A stretch of DNA of 64,000 nt from Aquarana catesbeiana (taxonomy: Eukaryota; Chordata; Amphibia; Anura; Ranidae). Shown piece by piece: positions 23,345 through 32,905 of this stretch. Position 1 is the first letter of the stretch, and each line of letters starts with the position of its first letter. Position numbers and translations under genes: made by a program. Location of the stretch: assembly GCF_042186555.1 (NCBI RefSeq), contig NC_133328.1, positions 610,545,901-610,609,900 of the forward strand. Reading direction: 5' to 3'. A model generated the notes under the pieces. The model saw nothing but the letters and a program-made list of their open reading frames with translations, made no database searches and was not told the origin of the DNA.

Positions 23345-24330
23345 CCAGATCTTCTGGTCCCCCTTGCTCCTGTGGTCCCCCTTGCTCCTGTGGTCCCCCT
23401 GTGCTTCTCTGGTCCCCCGCGTGCTGCGCTGGTCCCCTGCGTGCTCCGCTGGTCCCTCTCTGCTCCTCTGGTCCCCCACGTTCTGCGCTGGTCTGCCTGT
23501 GCTCATCTGGTCCCCCGCGTGCTCCTCTGGTCCCCCGCGTGCTCCTATGGTCCCCCGCGTGCTCCTCTAGTCCGTCTGTGCTCCTCTGGTCCGCCTGTGC
23601 TCCTCTGGTCCCCCGCGTGCTCCTCTGGTCCGCCTGTGCTCCTCTGGTCCCCCGCGTGCTCCTCTGGTCCGCCTGTGCATCTCTGGTCCGCCTGTGCTTC
23701 TCTGGTCCCCCGCGTGCTCCTCTGGTCCCTCACGTGCTCCTCTGGTCCCCCGCATGCTCCTCTGATCCGCCTGTGCTCCTCTGGTCCCCCGCTTGCTCCT
23801 CTGGTCCCCCACGTGCTCCTCTGGTCCGCCTGTGCTCCTTTGGTCCCCCGCGTGCTCCTCTGGTCCGCCTGTGCATCTCTGGTCCCCCGCGTGCTCCTCT
23901 GGTCCCCCGCGTGCTCCTCTGGTCCGCCTGTGCTCCTCTGGTCCCCCGCGTGCTCCTCTGGTCCGCCTGTGCTCCTCTGGTCCCCCGCGTGCTCCTCTGG
24001 TCCCCCGCGTGCTCCTCTGGTCCCCCGCGTGCTCCTCTGGTCCGCCTGTGCATCTCTGGTCTGCGCGTGCTCCTCTGGTCCCCCGCGTGCTCCTCTGGTC
24101 CCCCGCGTGCTCCTCTGGTCCCCCGCATGCTCCTCTGGTCCGCCTGTGCTCCTCTGGTCCCCCGCGTGCTCCTCTGGTCCCCCGCTTGCTCCTCTGGTCC
24201 CCCTGTGCTCCTCTGGTCCCCCTGTGCTCCTCTGGTCCCCCGCGTGCTGTGCTGGTTCCCTACATGCTCCGCTGATCCCCCGAATGCTGTTTTGGTCCCA
24301 CATGTGCTCTGCTGGTTCCCCCCCCCCTGC
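23345..24330. repeat. 19/20-bp minisatellite, ~49 copies
   Basis: Two unit types alternate irregularly: 20 bp (tctggtcccccgcgtgctcc) and 19 bp (tctggtccgcctgtgctcc). Because 19+20 = 39, alternation preserves reading frame, which is why frames of 430, 355, 254 and 252 residues run through on both strands. These frames are not genes. Confidence 0.95.
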
Positions 24331-24414
24331 TCTGGTCCCCGTGCTCCTCTATGCCCCCCCCATGCTGCTCTATCCCCCCTCCCAGCGCTCACCTCCTCTC
24401 CCTGCTTAGATAGG

Positions 24415-24712
24415 CATACAGACATGATCCTAGGAGTGGACACTGATAAGCTTATCGTACGATCCAGAAGTCGTACGATCCAGAAGCCGCACACAGCTGT
24501 GACATGAACTTCCTCGGCACTCGTTCTCTTGTTCTTTCCTTCCCCCGCTCTTCATCCTGTCTGCTGCCGCGGAGAATCTAGATGAGAGCGGGGGAAGGAA
24601 AGAACAAGAGAACGAGTGCCGAGGAAGTTCATGTCACAGCTGTGTGCGGCTGCATGACTTCTGGATCGTACGATAAGCTTATCAGTGTCCACTCCTAGGA
24701 TCATGTCTATAT
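24415..24712. repeat. ~140-bp-arm palindrome in the hAT element
   Basis: The left arm (acatgatcctaggagtgg ... cttcctcggcactcg ... cccccgctct) is the complement of the right arm (agagcgggggaagg ... cgagtgccgaggaag ... ccactcctaggatcatgt). The left arm has one extra ~17-bp copy of cgtacgatccagaagt. The loop is ~30 bp. A young foldback insertion or an element-specific hairpin; no coding sequence. Confidence 0.9.
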
Positions 24713-26301
24713 GCAGCCGCGCTGCATAACTAAGCAGGGAGACGATGTGAGCGGTGGGGGGGTGCGGGGAGGTGGCGGTCCGATGGCTCAGTGCCTGTAC
24801 ATGCCTGATCGTCCCTCCTCCACCTCCAATGCCGTCCGCCGCAGCCGCGACCCGCCGGCTCTTCTCTCCTCCACACCCGCTGAGACTCGGGGCTATGGGC
24901 TCTACATTCGGGGCTCCAGCCTCGATAGCCCCCCCCCGGTGACGCCTATGGTCAGACCTGAAACTGAGGGAGCAGGATCAGTATAGAAGGATCAAGAAAG
25001 TGATCAGTATAGAAGGTTTAAGAAAGTGATCAGTATAGAAGGATCAAGAAAATGCTTTGAAAAAGTAAGTACTTGTCGTGTGTTCTTCTTCTTCTTATTA
25101 TTACTTGCATGTTGCACCATGTAATTTTCAGGTTATTGGGTACAGTAATCGTTCATAGTAAACATCGTTCATTCATTAAATACGATGTTTTGGGCAGATA
25201 CAGGTTAAATACATTTGGTCATGCCTAAATATCTGTGTGCTAAGGTATACCTTTTGTTTCCTTCTCATAGGGGAACAAAGACTCGGAGGACACCACTCAA
25301 CAGAGGGCACTAGGAACCCCCCCACCTGACAAAGAAGGGGAACTCCAAAAAACACCACACCCTGAGGATCTGGAGGAAGAAGAGGTGGAGGGACTTGGCG
25401 AACTTGTCACCGCAGCAGGTGAGTGTCTGACACCCCAGCATCAGGTATATGTGTATGCCTGCATATTTATAATACATGTTTTTGCAAAAATTTTAAGGTG
25501 ATTTGCTGGTTGTGGAAGAGCAAGCTTAACATTTCACAAGTGGCAGTGCACAAAGGCTAATCCAGGACATCATGACATGGAATTGTGAAATTGACATCAT
25601 TAGAAATAAACAAAATTGGGGCGTGGCCTGACGAGCTATGGAGTAGGACGTCTGCAAAGGGAGCTCCTCTGCCCAAAATCCTACAACAGCCATCCTGCCT
25701 GTATCTTGTTAATCCTACAAGAAAACTCACCCCGGCAGAGATACCCTGGTGCCTGCAAAGCTTCTGGTGCGGTTGGATTGCCAGGAACGCTCCCCGAGGC
25801 CGCGAAAACCGGAGCGCTCCGTTCTGGGGCCTGAAAACTAGGAAAGTCCCCGGCTTCGGCCTAGTGCCTGGAGCGGCGGCCATTTTGCTCCACCCGGCGG
25901 CGGTTCCGATCCGTCCCACGGGCGTGCTGGGACCCCCCCGAGGCTGACCCCTGTATGCATCGGCCCCCGGACTGCCTGTGGCCCCTGACGCTGTGCCTCT
26001 GTGCCCTGTACCAGCCTGTGGAGCGGCTCCGGCCTGGTCCTAAGAGCGGCGGCCATATTGCTACACCCAAAAACGGCTCCACTGGTCCTCCTGGCCTGCC
26101 TGGCTCCCCTAAAGAGGACTGATCCACAAGAACCTGGACCCCAGGACATCCTCAGAGAGTGCAGCACCCCGGGGGGGGACCAGGTATGTGGTAAAGTGAG
26201 ACCCTGCACACAAAACCCTAAAAAAAGAAATTCTGTGGAGCGCTTCACAGGAGCACTCCACCCCACGGGCTCCCCCTCCTATCCCGGGACAGAAGCAGAC
26301 T

Positions 26302-27153
26302 ATGTCCCCACCGAGACGGAACACTGGGACGGCAGACAAGCTCGCTCAATATCGCCGCCAGGACAAAGACATGCAACAAGATAATGGAACCGGCGCATGC
26401 GCGGACCCCGCTCCTCAGGCGTCAGATACCGCCAAAGTTCTGGATGCCATAGCCGCCCTACAAGGTACCTTGACTGCAAAGATAGACGAAGTGAAAATTG
26501 ATATATCCCTGATAAGACAGGACTTCTCAAAACTGAAAGACAGAGTCACGGAGGTTGAAACCAGGATCAGCAACGCGGAAGATGCCTTACACCCCATGAG
26601 ACATACTACAGAGGAGATGCAGAGACAGATACAACAACTCCATGCCCATCAAGATGACATGGAAAACCACCTCAGGCGTTGCAACCTCCGATTCATAGGA
26701 CTGCCAGAGAAAGAGGAAGGCGCAGACCCAGCAACATACCTAGAAACGCTCCTGATCAAAACATACGGCCGAGAAGCCTTTTCAGCAATGTTTGCGGTGG
26801 AGAGAGCGCACCGCATTCCCGCGCGGCTACCACCACCCGGAGCGCCATCCCGCACATTCATCGCCAAATTTCTAAACTTTCGGGACAGAGACAAAATCCT
26901 CAAACTCACCCGGGAAAGAGGAAATATACAGATCGGGAACAGTCAGATTGCAGTATTCCCGGATTTTTCCAGCGAAGTGCAAAGGAGAAGAGCACAATAT
27001 CAGGAGGTGAAACGCAGATTGAGGACCCTCCATCTTAAATATGCCATGTTATTTCCTGCTAGGCTGCGGGTGGAGGAGGACGGAAGAGTACAGTTCTTCG
27101 ACGACCCGGCGGCAGCGACAGCATGGCTGGATCGCAGAAATAGACCTGCTTAA
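26302..27153 (+). CDS. L1 ORF1 protein (RNA-binding chaperone)
   Basis: 283 residues, an intact frame. Residues ~55-125 are heptad-like (LKDRVTEVETRISNAE, MQRQIQQLHAHQDDM), consistent with the trimerising coiled coil. From ~127 comes the RRM (NLRFIGLPEKEEG ... FAVERAHRI), then the C-terminal domain (IAVFPDFSSEVQRRRAQY). Family knowledge: ORF1p coats L1 RNA in the cytoplasmic RNP. Length is close to the usual for vertebrate L1. Start chosen as the first in-frame Met; 818 bp separate it from ORF2. Being in a dead L1, expression is doubtful. Confidence 0.9.
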   Translation: MSPPRRNTGTADKLAQYRRQDKDMQQDNGTGACADPAPQASDTAKVLDAIAALQGTLTAKIDEVKIDISLIRQDFSKLKDRVTEVETRISNAEDALHPMRHTTEEMQRQIQQLHAHQDDMENHLRRCNLRFIGLPEKEEGADPATYLETLLIKTYGREAFSAMFAVERAHRIPARLPPPGAPSRTFIAKFLNFRDRDKILKLTRERGNIQIGNSQIAVFPDFSSEVQRRRAQYQEVKRRLRTLHLKYAMLFPARLRVEEDGRVQFFDDPAAATAWLDRRNRPA

Positions 27154-27971
27154 TCTGTCTAAGAACACATAACAACAGTGAGTACTTTCTGACTTTGAAC
27201 AAAATTCGTCAATGTTAGGGTTGCGGGATCTTTTTGGAGGGGAACCAGAACCCAGATGAGGGATATGAAGAATGGGGGCATACACAGCTTGTGGGCGGGT
27301 GGGACGGATGGGAACAAGAACGCTAGCTCATGTATAACGTTGCTATGGAGCTTGGGGGATTATAAAATAGGATTGCGCAGGTCACCGGTTGCGCCTTTAC
27401 AGTTTGGGAAAAAAAGTGGGGACAGTTTAAAGTGATCTGCTTTGCAAGACCTCTAAAGAACAGGAACGAACTCTACTATAGTATCCTGGAACAAGGGACA
27501 TAAATTAACCCGCTGCAAAGAGGGAGAAAAGGGCAAGAGGAACTCAATAACTGCAATGTGTGGTAGTCCTGATTATCAATGCTCCACGTTCGACAGGGGA
27601 ACAGTCGCCCCTTTAGCAAAGTTGGATCAGCATAAAAGAAAAACTCATCTATTGCTTGTAAGAAATGTGCCTCCAGTGGAAGGTAACCGCTGGATGATAT
27701 GTTATATGCTGACAGTTTGGGTATATATGCTCACATCAGGTTGGGGAGATGTGCAGCTGGGAGGGATGGGAACAGTTAAAAGGATATGTTATATGTTTTA
27801 CTTTGGGAATATAAGAATTGTTGTGACCTTAAAGTGGCTGAATAGGCATTACACAGTCAACAACAAATATGCATTAGCACACTGGTACTGTGGAAAAGGC
27901 AGACTGAGGGGGTATTATCATTATGAGATCTTACAAGAAGGCAGATACACTAATTACATCCAGAAACTAAC

Positions 27972-29532
27972 ATGGCCAGTGTAAAGTTTTTAACATGGAA
28001 CGTCCGCGGAATGCGGAATAAGGTTAAGCGAACCGCAGCACTAACATTTCTAAAATCACAAAAAGCAGATATTATAGCGTTAACAGAAACGCATATCACA
28101 GGCCAGATGCAGGTAGCCTTAAAAAAACCATGGATAGGATGGCTATACCACAGTACGCATACCAATCAATCAAGGGGGGTATCGATATTAGTAGCCAAAA
28201 GAGTGCCCTTTGAACTAATCGCACTAGAATCAGATAGAGTGGGAAGATACATCTTCCTACACGCCACCATAGGAGGCAACTCCCTATTGATTCTGGCATG
28301 TTATATCCCCCCCCCCCCCTTTTTCGATTGAGGTAGTATTGAAGGGATTGGCATTCATGGCACAAAACCCATCAGTTCCAGCTATTTGGATGGGTGATTT
28401 TAACCAAACCATGAATCCAAATTTGGACAGACCAGACCTGGGAGATGCGTCCAGGACTGTGCCGCACCAAACCAGACTCTGCAGACTTTTTACAGAATTT
28501 GCGTTAACAGACGTATGGAGATGGCAAAACCCGTCTAAAAAAGCTTACACATGTCACTCGGTAAGCTGCGACACGATGTCCAGGATTGATTTTATAATGG
28601 CCTCAAATGCACTGCTACCCAAAATTACAGGGTCGGGTATGGCTCCACGAGCTCTATCAGACCACTCACCTTGTTGGATAACAGCATCTCTACTAAAAGC
28701 GGTGCCCGCCTCTGGGTGGAGGCTGAATCCATTCTGGTTATCGGTCCTGCCAGATCTCGAGAGCGTAGGGCAAGAACTACAGTATATGCTAAACAACTTA
28801 ATAACCACAGATTCAGATACTGCAGCATGGGACAACTTCAAAAATCAAGCCAGTAGACTATTATCACTAAGAATAAACAGATTTAAAAATTCCTCTAAAC
28901 TGCTATTACAGATGACCACTGACAAACTACAGGAACTGGAACAGGTATACGCACAAGAACCCAATACAGATAATCTCCATAAAGTACAAATGCAATCCAG
29001 AGTAATAACCCAAATGCACATAGAGAAAGCTAAGCAACAGGTCTTTTTCAAAAAACAAAAAATTTTTGAACACGGGGAGCGAGCAGGTAAATTACTGGCA
29101 TATTTAGCACATTTAAATGAAAAACCCCCAGTAGTGGTGACCCTAGCCACCCCACAGGGAGACGAGGTGACAGACCCACACCAGGTAGCAGACATATTCC
29201 TAAACTTCTACAGGAATTTATATAAAACTCAGACAATATACTCTGCACAAGAAATTAAAAACCACCTACACAGAATTCAATTCCCTAGACTCACATTAGA
29301 ACAGGCCAAGCAACTAGACGCCCCCATCAGCCAAGACGATATATCTGAAGCACTGTCCCAACTAGCTAAATCTAAGGCCCCCGGACTAGATGGCCTGCCA
29401 CTAGAATTCTACACTGCATTCCCTGAAATACTAGTCCCGAAATTGCAAAAACTATACCAACAAATATTTGAACATAAATCACTCCCTCCATCAATGCAGG
29501 AAGCACAGATAATAGTTTTACCTAAACCAGAA
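27972..29532 (+). pseudogene. L1 ORF2: endonuclease and start of reverse transcriptase
   Basis: First frame 27972-28330: APE endonuclease start with FLTWNVRGMRNK and the catalytic-Glu motif LTETHI. A frameshift falls in the C run at 28307-28320. From ~28339 the frame continues with MGDFNQ and LSDHSPCW (endonuclease Asp/His motifs), a linker helix region, and the RT fingers motif KAPGLDGLPLEFY, ending at IIVLPKPE. The RT catalytic FADD box and the Cys-rich C-terminus are absent. The last ~60 residues of the long open frame (after 29548) belong to Harbinger sequence. Confidence 0.9.
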
Positions 29533-29659
29533 AGAAATAAACAAAATTTTATGGAGCAACAAATGAAGAACATGATTGACGTGTTGGGAGAATTTAAAAA
29601 ATCTTCAAAATGCAACCATATTAATAATTGTTTTAAAAAAAACTATTTTTTGATAATTA

Positions 29660-30780
29660 TTAACCACTTCAATACAGGGCACTTATACACCTTCCTGCCC
29701 AGACCAATTTTCAGCTTTTAGCGCTGTCACACTTTGAATGACAATTGCGCGGTCATGCTACACTGTACACAAACTAAACTTTTATAATTTTGTTCCCACA
29801 AATAGAGCTTTCTTTTGGTGGTATTTGATCACCTCTGCGGTTTTTATTTTTTGCTAAACAAATAAAAAAAGACCAAAAATTTTGAAAAAAATAAAAGTTT
29901 TGCTTTTGTTTCTGTTATAAAATTTTGTAAATAAGTAAGTTTTCTCTTTCACTGATGGGCACTGATAAGGCGGCACTGATGGGCACTGATAAGGCAGCAC
30001 CAATGAGATGGCACCAATGAGCGGGCACTGATGGGCACCGACGATGGGCACTGATATGCGTCACTGTTGGGCACTGGTAGGCAGCACTGATGGGTGGCAC
30101 TGATATGCAGCATGGATGGGCACTCATGGGTGGCACTGGTGGGCACTGAAAGGCTGCAAAGATGGGAACTTATAGGTGGCACTGATAGGCGGCACTGCTG
30201 GGCACTAAGGGGCACTGATATGAGGCACTGATAGGCATCCCTGGTGGCAATGGCAGTAGTAGGCATTGTGAGTGGGCATTGATTGGCAGCTGCCTGGGCA
30301 CAGATTTGCATTTCCCTGGGGGTCTAGGGGGGGCATACCTGGTGGTCCAGTGTGGATGGCCATCCTGGTGGTCCTGGGCGGCATGATGGTGGTCCTGGGT
30401 GGGATCCGAGGGGGGGCTGTGCTGATAAACAATCAGCACAGACCCCCCCTGTCAGAAGAGCAGCCGATCAGCTCTCCTCTACTCGCGTCTGTCAGACGCG
30501 AGTGAGGAAAAGCTAATCAGCGGCTCTTCCTATTTACATCGTGATCAGCCGTGATTGGACACGGCTGATCATGTGGTAAAGAGCCTCCGTCAGAGACTCT
30601 TTACCTAGATCGGAGTTGCGGTGTGTCAGATTGACACACCGCAACAACGAACACCGTGATGCGCGCCCCCGGAGGCGTGCAGCGGCTTATTATCCTGAGG
30701 ACGTCATATGACGCCCAGTCAGGATATTGAAACCACTTTGCCGCCGTCATTCTGCTATAGGGCGGGAGGCAAGTGGTTAA
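29660..30780. mobile_element. piggyBac-like TTAA element
   Basis: A 1121-bp element beginning TTAAccactt and ending aagtggTTAA, inserted just downstream of the Myb gene's last coding piece. The left part has cagcttttagcgctgtcaca and tttggtggtatttgatcacc. A gcactgatgggcactgata minisatellite fills the centre, and the right part is hairpin-rich (gagactctttacc, gtcagattgacacaccgcaa). No transposase. The class is inferred from TTAA plus termini; other TTAA families are possible. Confidence 0.75.
29945..30260. repeat. cactgatgggcactgata minisatellite
   Basis: Irregular units of ~12-24 bp built from ggcactgatgggcactgata and aggcggcactgat, about 20 imperfect copies. Translates into C-P-I/S-V-P repeats on the minus strand, which are not genes. 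Confidence 0.85.
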
Positions 30781-30781
30781 A

Positions 30782-31033
30782 AGCCAAATTTTGAAGATGC
30801 ACACAGTGTGTCAACATGTGCTATCTGCCATCAGGGGAGATCAATGTATGCGTTTGGTGGGTGCAACCCCTTCCTCACAAATGAAGTAGGTGAGAGGAAG
30901 GGGTTGCACCCCCAAAACACGTCCATTGATCCCCTATGATGGGAGATAGCACATGTTGACATTAGGCATGGGATCAAGAGGGAAATACCCATTTTGAATC
31001 CCAATTTGTGTGCATCTTCAACATTTGGCTATT
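30782..31033. repeat. Foldback repeat next to the TTAA element
   Basis: The left arm (agccaaattttgaagatgca ... gtgctatctgccatc ... ggtgcaaccccttcctcac) pairs with the right arm (gtgagaggaaggggttgcac ... gatgggagatagcac ... tgcatcttcaacatttggct). The right arm holds an extra ~35 bp. It may be part of the Harbinger 3' region or a separate insertion; no TSD is visible. Confidence 0.75.
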
Positions 31034-31479
31034 ACAGGGGTGACATCACCCATCTGATGAAGGCAATATCAAGATACTTTGGACACTAGAATGTCTGATA
31101 TTGCCTTCTGTTTTTCTACGTTGAACTTTGTAAGTTCCAGAGTTTTGTATGTTATGTTATTAAACATGCCTATTTAGAACAAAAATAAAAAAATTTGAAC
31201 AAAAAAAAAAAAAATGTTGTCAACCAAAACGCACATGTGTGAATGTGCACACAGTAAAAAAAATTGATAATCAACAATGTGTGGCTTCTTCTTTCAATGC
31301 TCAATACCAGTTTTTTTAAGTAATTTTGTCTTTACAATGACAATGGGCCTTAATTACTAATAAAAAAAACACTTGGCACTACAAGTGCAATAGGAGAACC
31401 TAGAAGACAGCCAAAAACAAACACAAGCAATAAAGAAAATTCGAAATTTTAACAGATTTTGTTTTGGTTTTGTTATAAA

Positions 31480-31600
31480 AAGTTTTACACATTGTCTGGC
31501 ATAGCAATGCCCCCCCCTACCCATAAAATAATTCACATATTTCTCCCGAACTTCATGGGCACTTTGGGGGGGGCCAAGCCAGTACGGCCAGTATCCAGGC
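31480..31600 (-). pseudogene. HARBI1-like transposase, C-terminal shard
   Basis: The minus strand reads EVREKYVNYFMGRGG, resembling the conserved C-terminal (V)R(E/D)xFxxYFxGxG end of PIF/Harbinger transposases. The following G run (31510-31517 on the plus strand as C's) shifts frame; one base fewer gives a short tail and stop. Upstream the match ends close to the junction with Tc1 sequence, so the DDE catalytic part is lost. The match is from memory of the family. Confidence 0.5.
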
Positions 31601-31639
31601 CTGTCAGACGATTATCGGTAATAAGTCTGGCCTCAGGCC

Positions 31640-31710
31640 CAACTGAGGTTATCCTCAAAAAGACTTGCAGCTGTAATTTCAGTGAAAGTTGGTTCTACAA
31701 AGTATTGACT
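31640..31710 (+). pseudogene. Tc1 transposase C-terminal tail
   Basis: Reads SSKRLAAVISVKVGSTKY and stop, the usual end of this Tc1 transposase family, in the correct orientation to be the far end of the gene at 19140-19827. About 400 bp of the family's coding region (including the remaining catalytic Asp and Glu) is absent at the junction with Harbinger sequence near 31600-31640. Confidence 0.8.
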
Positions 31711-31933
31711 CAGGGGGGCTGAATACAAATGTACACCACACTTTTCAGATATTTACCGTATTTGTAAAAAACTTTGAAAACCATTTACCATTTTCCTTCC
31801 ACGTCACAATTATGTGCCACTTTGTGTTGGTCTATCACATTAAATCCCAATAAAATACATTTATGTTTTTGCTTGTAACATGACAAAATGTTGAAAATTT
31901 CAAGGGGTATGAATACTTTTTCAAGGCACTGTA

Positions 31934-32888
31934 TATCTGAACCAGGAAAAAAGCTCACCTACCATGATGCAATTCTTCTTTATGCACGCTGTGCCCTGAG
32001 CCAGCACAATTTATTGGTGGCACCCATGGAAACATATGAAGTTTTGAGGTTGTCAGGTCATAGGTTATAATGCACTCTTAACAAAAAAATGTGTCTATTG
32101 TGTATATTAGTCATTAAACGGTTTCAACATCTCCTCGTTTTAAACAATATCCTATTTTTTTTAATAACACCAGAGTCCTTTGTAAGCAAAAAATTATCTT
32201 CCAAAGAAAATATTTACAGTGTCACCCTCTAGGAATAACTCTACGATTGATTTATGAGTTTGCAGAGACCTTCAAGGAATGAGATAACTAGTTTTGAAAA
32301 CACGCAAAAAAAAATTTGCAGTCACGGAACAGTTGAAGAATTATCTTATGAGTCATCCAACAGTCAGGAGAGTTTTCTGTTTCTCTAACTGAAATGAAGA
32401 CAATCCATACAACTGTCGCCACTGGCGATGGGGAGACAAAGGTATGCTACGTTAAGTGATAACGTTCCTCTGAATAACACAAGACACAGCCAAGCCCCGG
32501 AATCTTGTATCTTGCATAAGGAGACACACCTTAAACAGATGTGATGACTTTTAATGGAATATATGTTTTACATGTCATTGTAAATTTACGTCTTTGCTGT
32601 ACAACTGATTTCTACGTTTAGAAGGGAAGTCCCCGAATTACAATACAATAACATTGGTATACTAAAAACAAAAGGCTCCCAGGAGGTGCAACTAAATCAA
32701 AGGAACCAAAGGCCTGGCAGTTGAGTAAACAGAATGTTTGGAAAGGTTGTAATAGTAGTCAAACTTGACAAGGCCAACCTCTACCATCCAACTCCTGTCA
32801 TGAAGGGTCCTGAAATGTTGAAGCAAGACCATGGATTCTGTGGTAGGTAATGCCTTGTAAAGAATGACATGTACACCCCATAGTTACA
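31934..32888. other. No gene seen
   Basis: Right flank of the Tc1 element. AT-rich unassigned sequence with only short frames and no terminal repeats or tandem arrays. Confidence 0.4.
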
Positions 32889-32905
32889 GCCCATATACTA
32901 CATGG

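Larger units (their letters stand above)
22488..24950. mobile_element. 2.46-kb hAT element with minisatellites, exact 8-bp TSD
   Basis: Starts caggggcgttgctagg and ends ccggtgacgcctatg; flanked by gtcagacc at 22480-22487 and 24951-24958. Left subterminal gatctggggctagagcccat and right subterminal gactcggggct match the small element at 5562-6179. It splits the SANT region of the Myb gene. The interior has the shared hairpin, two minisatellites and a 300-bp palindrome; no transposase. Confidence 0.95.
25618..29532 (+). mobile_element. L1 retrotransposon, 5' complete, 3' truncated, exact 16-bp TSD
   Basis: Flanked by agaaataaacaaaatt at 25602-25617 and 29533-29548. It starts ggggcgtggcctgacgagc, has a ~680-bp GC-rich 5'UTR, a full ORF1 and ORF2 up to the first RT motifs, and then stops abruptly at the second TSD without 3'UTR or poly(A). 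Usual L1 insertions are 5'-truncated and tailed. It lies in exon 3 of the Myb gene. Confidence 0.9.
22184..29620 (+). pseudogene. Myb/SANT-like (NAIF1-type) gene of the Harbinger element, broken twice
   Basis: Exon 1: 22184-22487 plus 24951-25064. It starts MAEIEQVSVI, has an acidic/basic linker (EEEKNPEPETSRSRRRF) and a trihelix/SANT-like region (VEMVEMVNIL ... NPNVRKAKIMAKVV ... SKEQLRKQWSD), resuming after the hAT insert as LKLREQDQYRRIKK. Donor gtaagt at 25065. Exon 2: 25271-25418 (acidic, between tctcatag and gtgagt). Exon 3: 25498-25617, with one internal TAA, ending IIRNKQN, resuming after the L1 at 29549 as MEQQMKNMIDVLGEF. Both insertions keep frame when removed with one TSD copy. 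A 26-bp triplication near 24974-25050 shifts frame. Confidence 0.85.
19828..31620. mobile_element. PIF/Harbinger element with MADF and Myb-like genes, right end deleted
   Basis: The left terminus tgccgcgtacacacgagcag directly follows the TTA target in the Tc1 gene. The first ~690 bp are shared with the Harbinger derivative at 48747-49967 (ttggtgtcccttgt, taactgcctactc). Inside lie a minus-strand MADF gene, a plus-strand Myb/SANT-like gene and, at the far end, a C-terminal shard of a minus-strand HARBI1-like transposase. The right terminus is missing, apparently with Tc1 sequence, by deletion. Later insertions: hAT, L1, piggyBac-like. Confidence 0.8.
18792..31931 (+). mobile_element. Tc1/mariner element expanded to 13.1 kb by nested insertions
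   Basis: Left terminus ccgtgccttgaaaaagtat and right terminus atactttttcaaggcactg are flanked by TA. Inverted repeats of ~200 bp (18792-18983 and 31714-31931) agree through gtggaaggaaaatg and tgtattcagcccc. Transposase pieces lie inside both ends. A Harbinger element occupies the middle, and part of the Tc1 coding region next to its far end is missing. The Tc1 family length is normally ~1.6 kb. Confidence 0.9.

Noticed and set aside
23212..24507. 431-, 355-, 254- and 252-residue open frames
   Set aside because: All run through the 19/20-bp minisatellite on both strands; the frames exist because paired units total 39 bp. No start context or non-repeat domain.
29548..29721. Last ~58 residues of the 460-residue frame as L1 ORF2
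   Set aside because: They lie beyond the L1's second target duplication and belong to the Myb gene's last exon and then to the TTAA element.
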